Assembly: GCA_034096865.1 (NCBI GenBank)
Contig: JAWQFJ010001181.1
Span: forward strand, 42,501-62,500
Origin: Theodoxus fluviatilis
Taxonomy: Eukaryota > Mollusca > Gastropoda > Cycloneritida > Neritidae
DNA: 20,000 bases
Direction of reading: 5' to 3'
Both the position numbers and the translations under genes were made by a program. The notes beneath the pieces were generated by a model. That model ran no database searches and had not been told where the DNA came from. It worked only from the letters and a program-made list of their open reading frames with translations. Shown here in pieces: positions 19,718 through 20,000 of this stretch (positions within the stretch are counted from its first letter, which is position 1; the number at the start of each line of letters is the position of its first letter).

Positions 19718-20000
19718 TCTCGTCCATACCCCCTCCCTCCTCCTTTCCTCCTGGGACACCCGGCAACCAATTTCAGAAACAAAAGATTAGATCTGGAATC
19801 CGTCTCTAAGATCTCCATTCAGATTTCTCATCAGACTCATGTAACCAAGAGTTGCTTCCGTCCAAGATCTTCACACCTCTCTGTGTCGGCAGAAATCTCC
19901 ATCCATGGTGTCAAGCACACACCGTGGCTCAATGAGCAGTCCAGAAACATTCCGTCATAGGATCACAAGCTCCTCAGAGCGCGCAGTCTTCACTGGGAAT
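19718..20000. other. unique DNA to window end
   Basis: C/T-rich until about 19752, then balanced composition. No gene recognised, though an exon cut by the window edge cannot be excluded. Confidence 0.4.

Overview
The window looks like intergenic or intronic DNA from a eukaryote, most likely a marine invertebrate and possibly a mollusc. The reasons are the dense di-, tri- and pentanucleotide microsatellites, a degraded eukaryotic-type tyrosine recombinase of the kind carried by DIRS/Ngaro or Crypton elements, and a SINE-like insertion flanked by a 15-bp target-site duplication. I see no prokaryotic gene organisation, no operon and no intact protein-coding gene. The mollusc guess rests on remembered similarity of the SINE core to gastropod SINEs and was not checked.

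Layout. 1-6000: mostly unique AT-rich DNA with two CpG- or CA-type pentamer arrays (about 0.68 and 1.28 kb), a decayed 114-bp tandem repeat (1.47-1.76 kb), a G-rich purine tract (2.37-2.5 kb), a 43-bp duplication (3.1 kb), an old 364-bp duplication (3.2-3.76 kb), a 19-bp x4 repeat (4.5 kb) and the first copy of a dispersed repeat (4.89-5.07 kb). 6000-7576: compound CA/CT microsatellite, then a very uniform 33-copy minisatellite of 35/36-bp units. 7577-9430: the 3' part of a tyrosine recombinase pseudogene on the minus strand with a 70-bp hairpin just beyond its stop, and a pyrimidine-rich tract upstream. 9431-10360: 550 bp of interrupted (CA)n, then a palindrome-rich block related in design to the dispersed repeat.

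10360-12740: unique DNA with possible CCAAT/GC-box motifs but no recognisable gene. 12741-14460: second copy of the dispersed repeat at 13.2-13.4 kb, and a minus-strand open frame interrupted by the SINE-like insertion. 14460-17430: a 145-bp perfect alternating purine-pyrimidine (Z-DNA-type) block, (CTG)n, compound (CT)n(GT)n, a 640-bp pyrimidine-only tract and a G-quadruplex motif. 17430-20000: unique DNA with two short hairpins, another (CTG)n, (GT)39 and a 7-bp repeat near the end.

Nothing here works together as a gene system. The features most worth following up are the three-locus TTCAAGAG hairpin/dispersed repeat, the two-haplotype minisatellite, the SINE with its target-site duplication, and the recombinase pseudogene with its adjacent hairpin.
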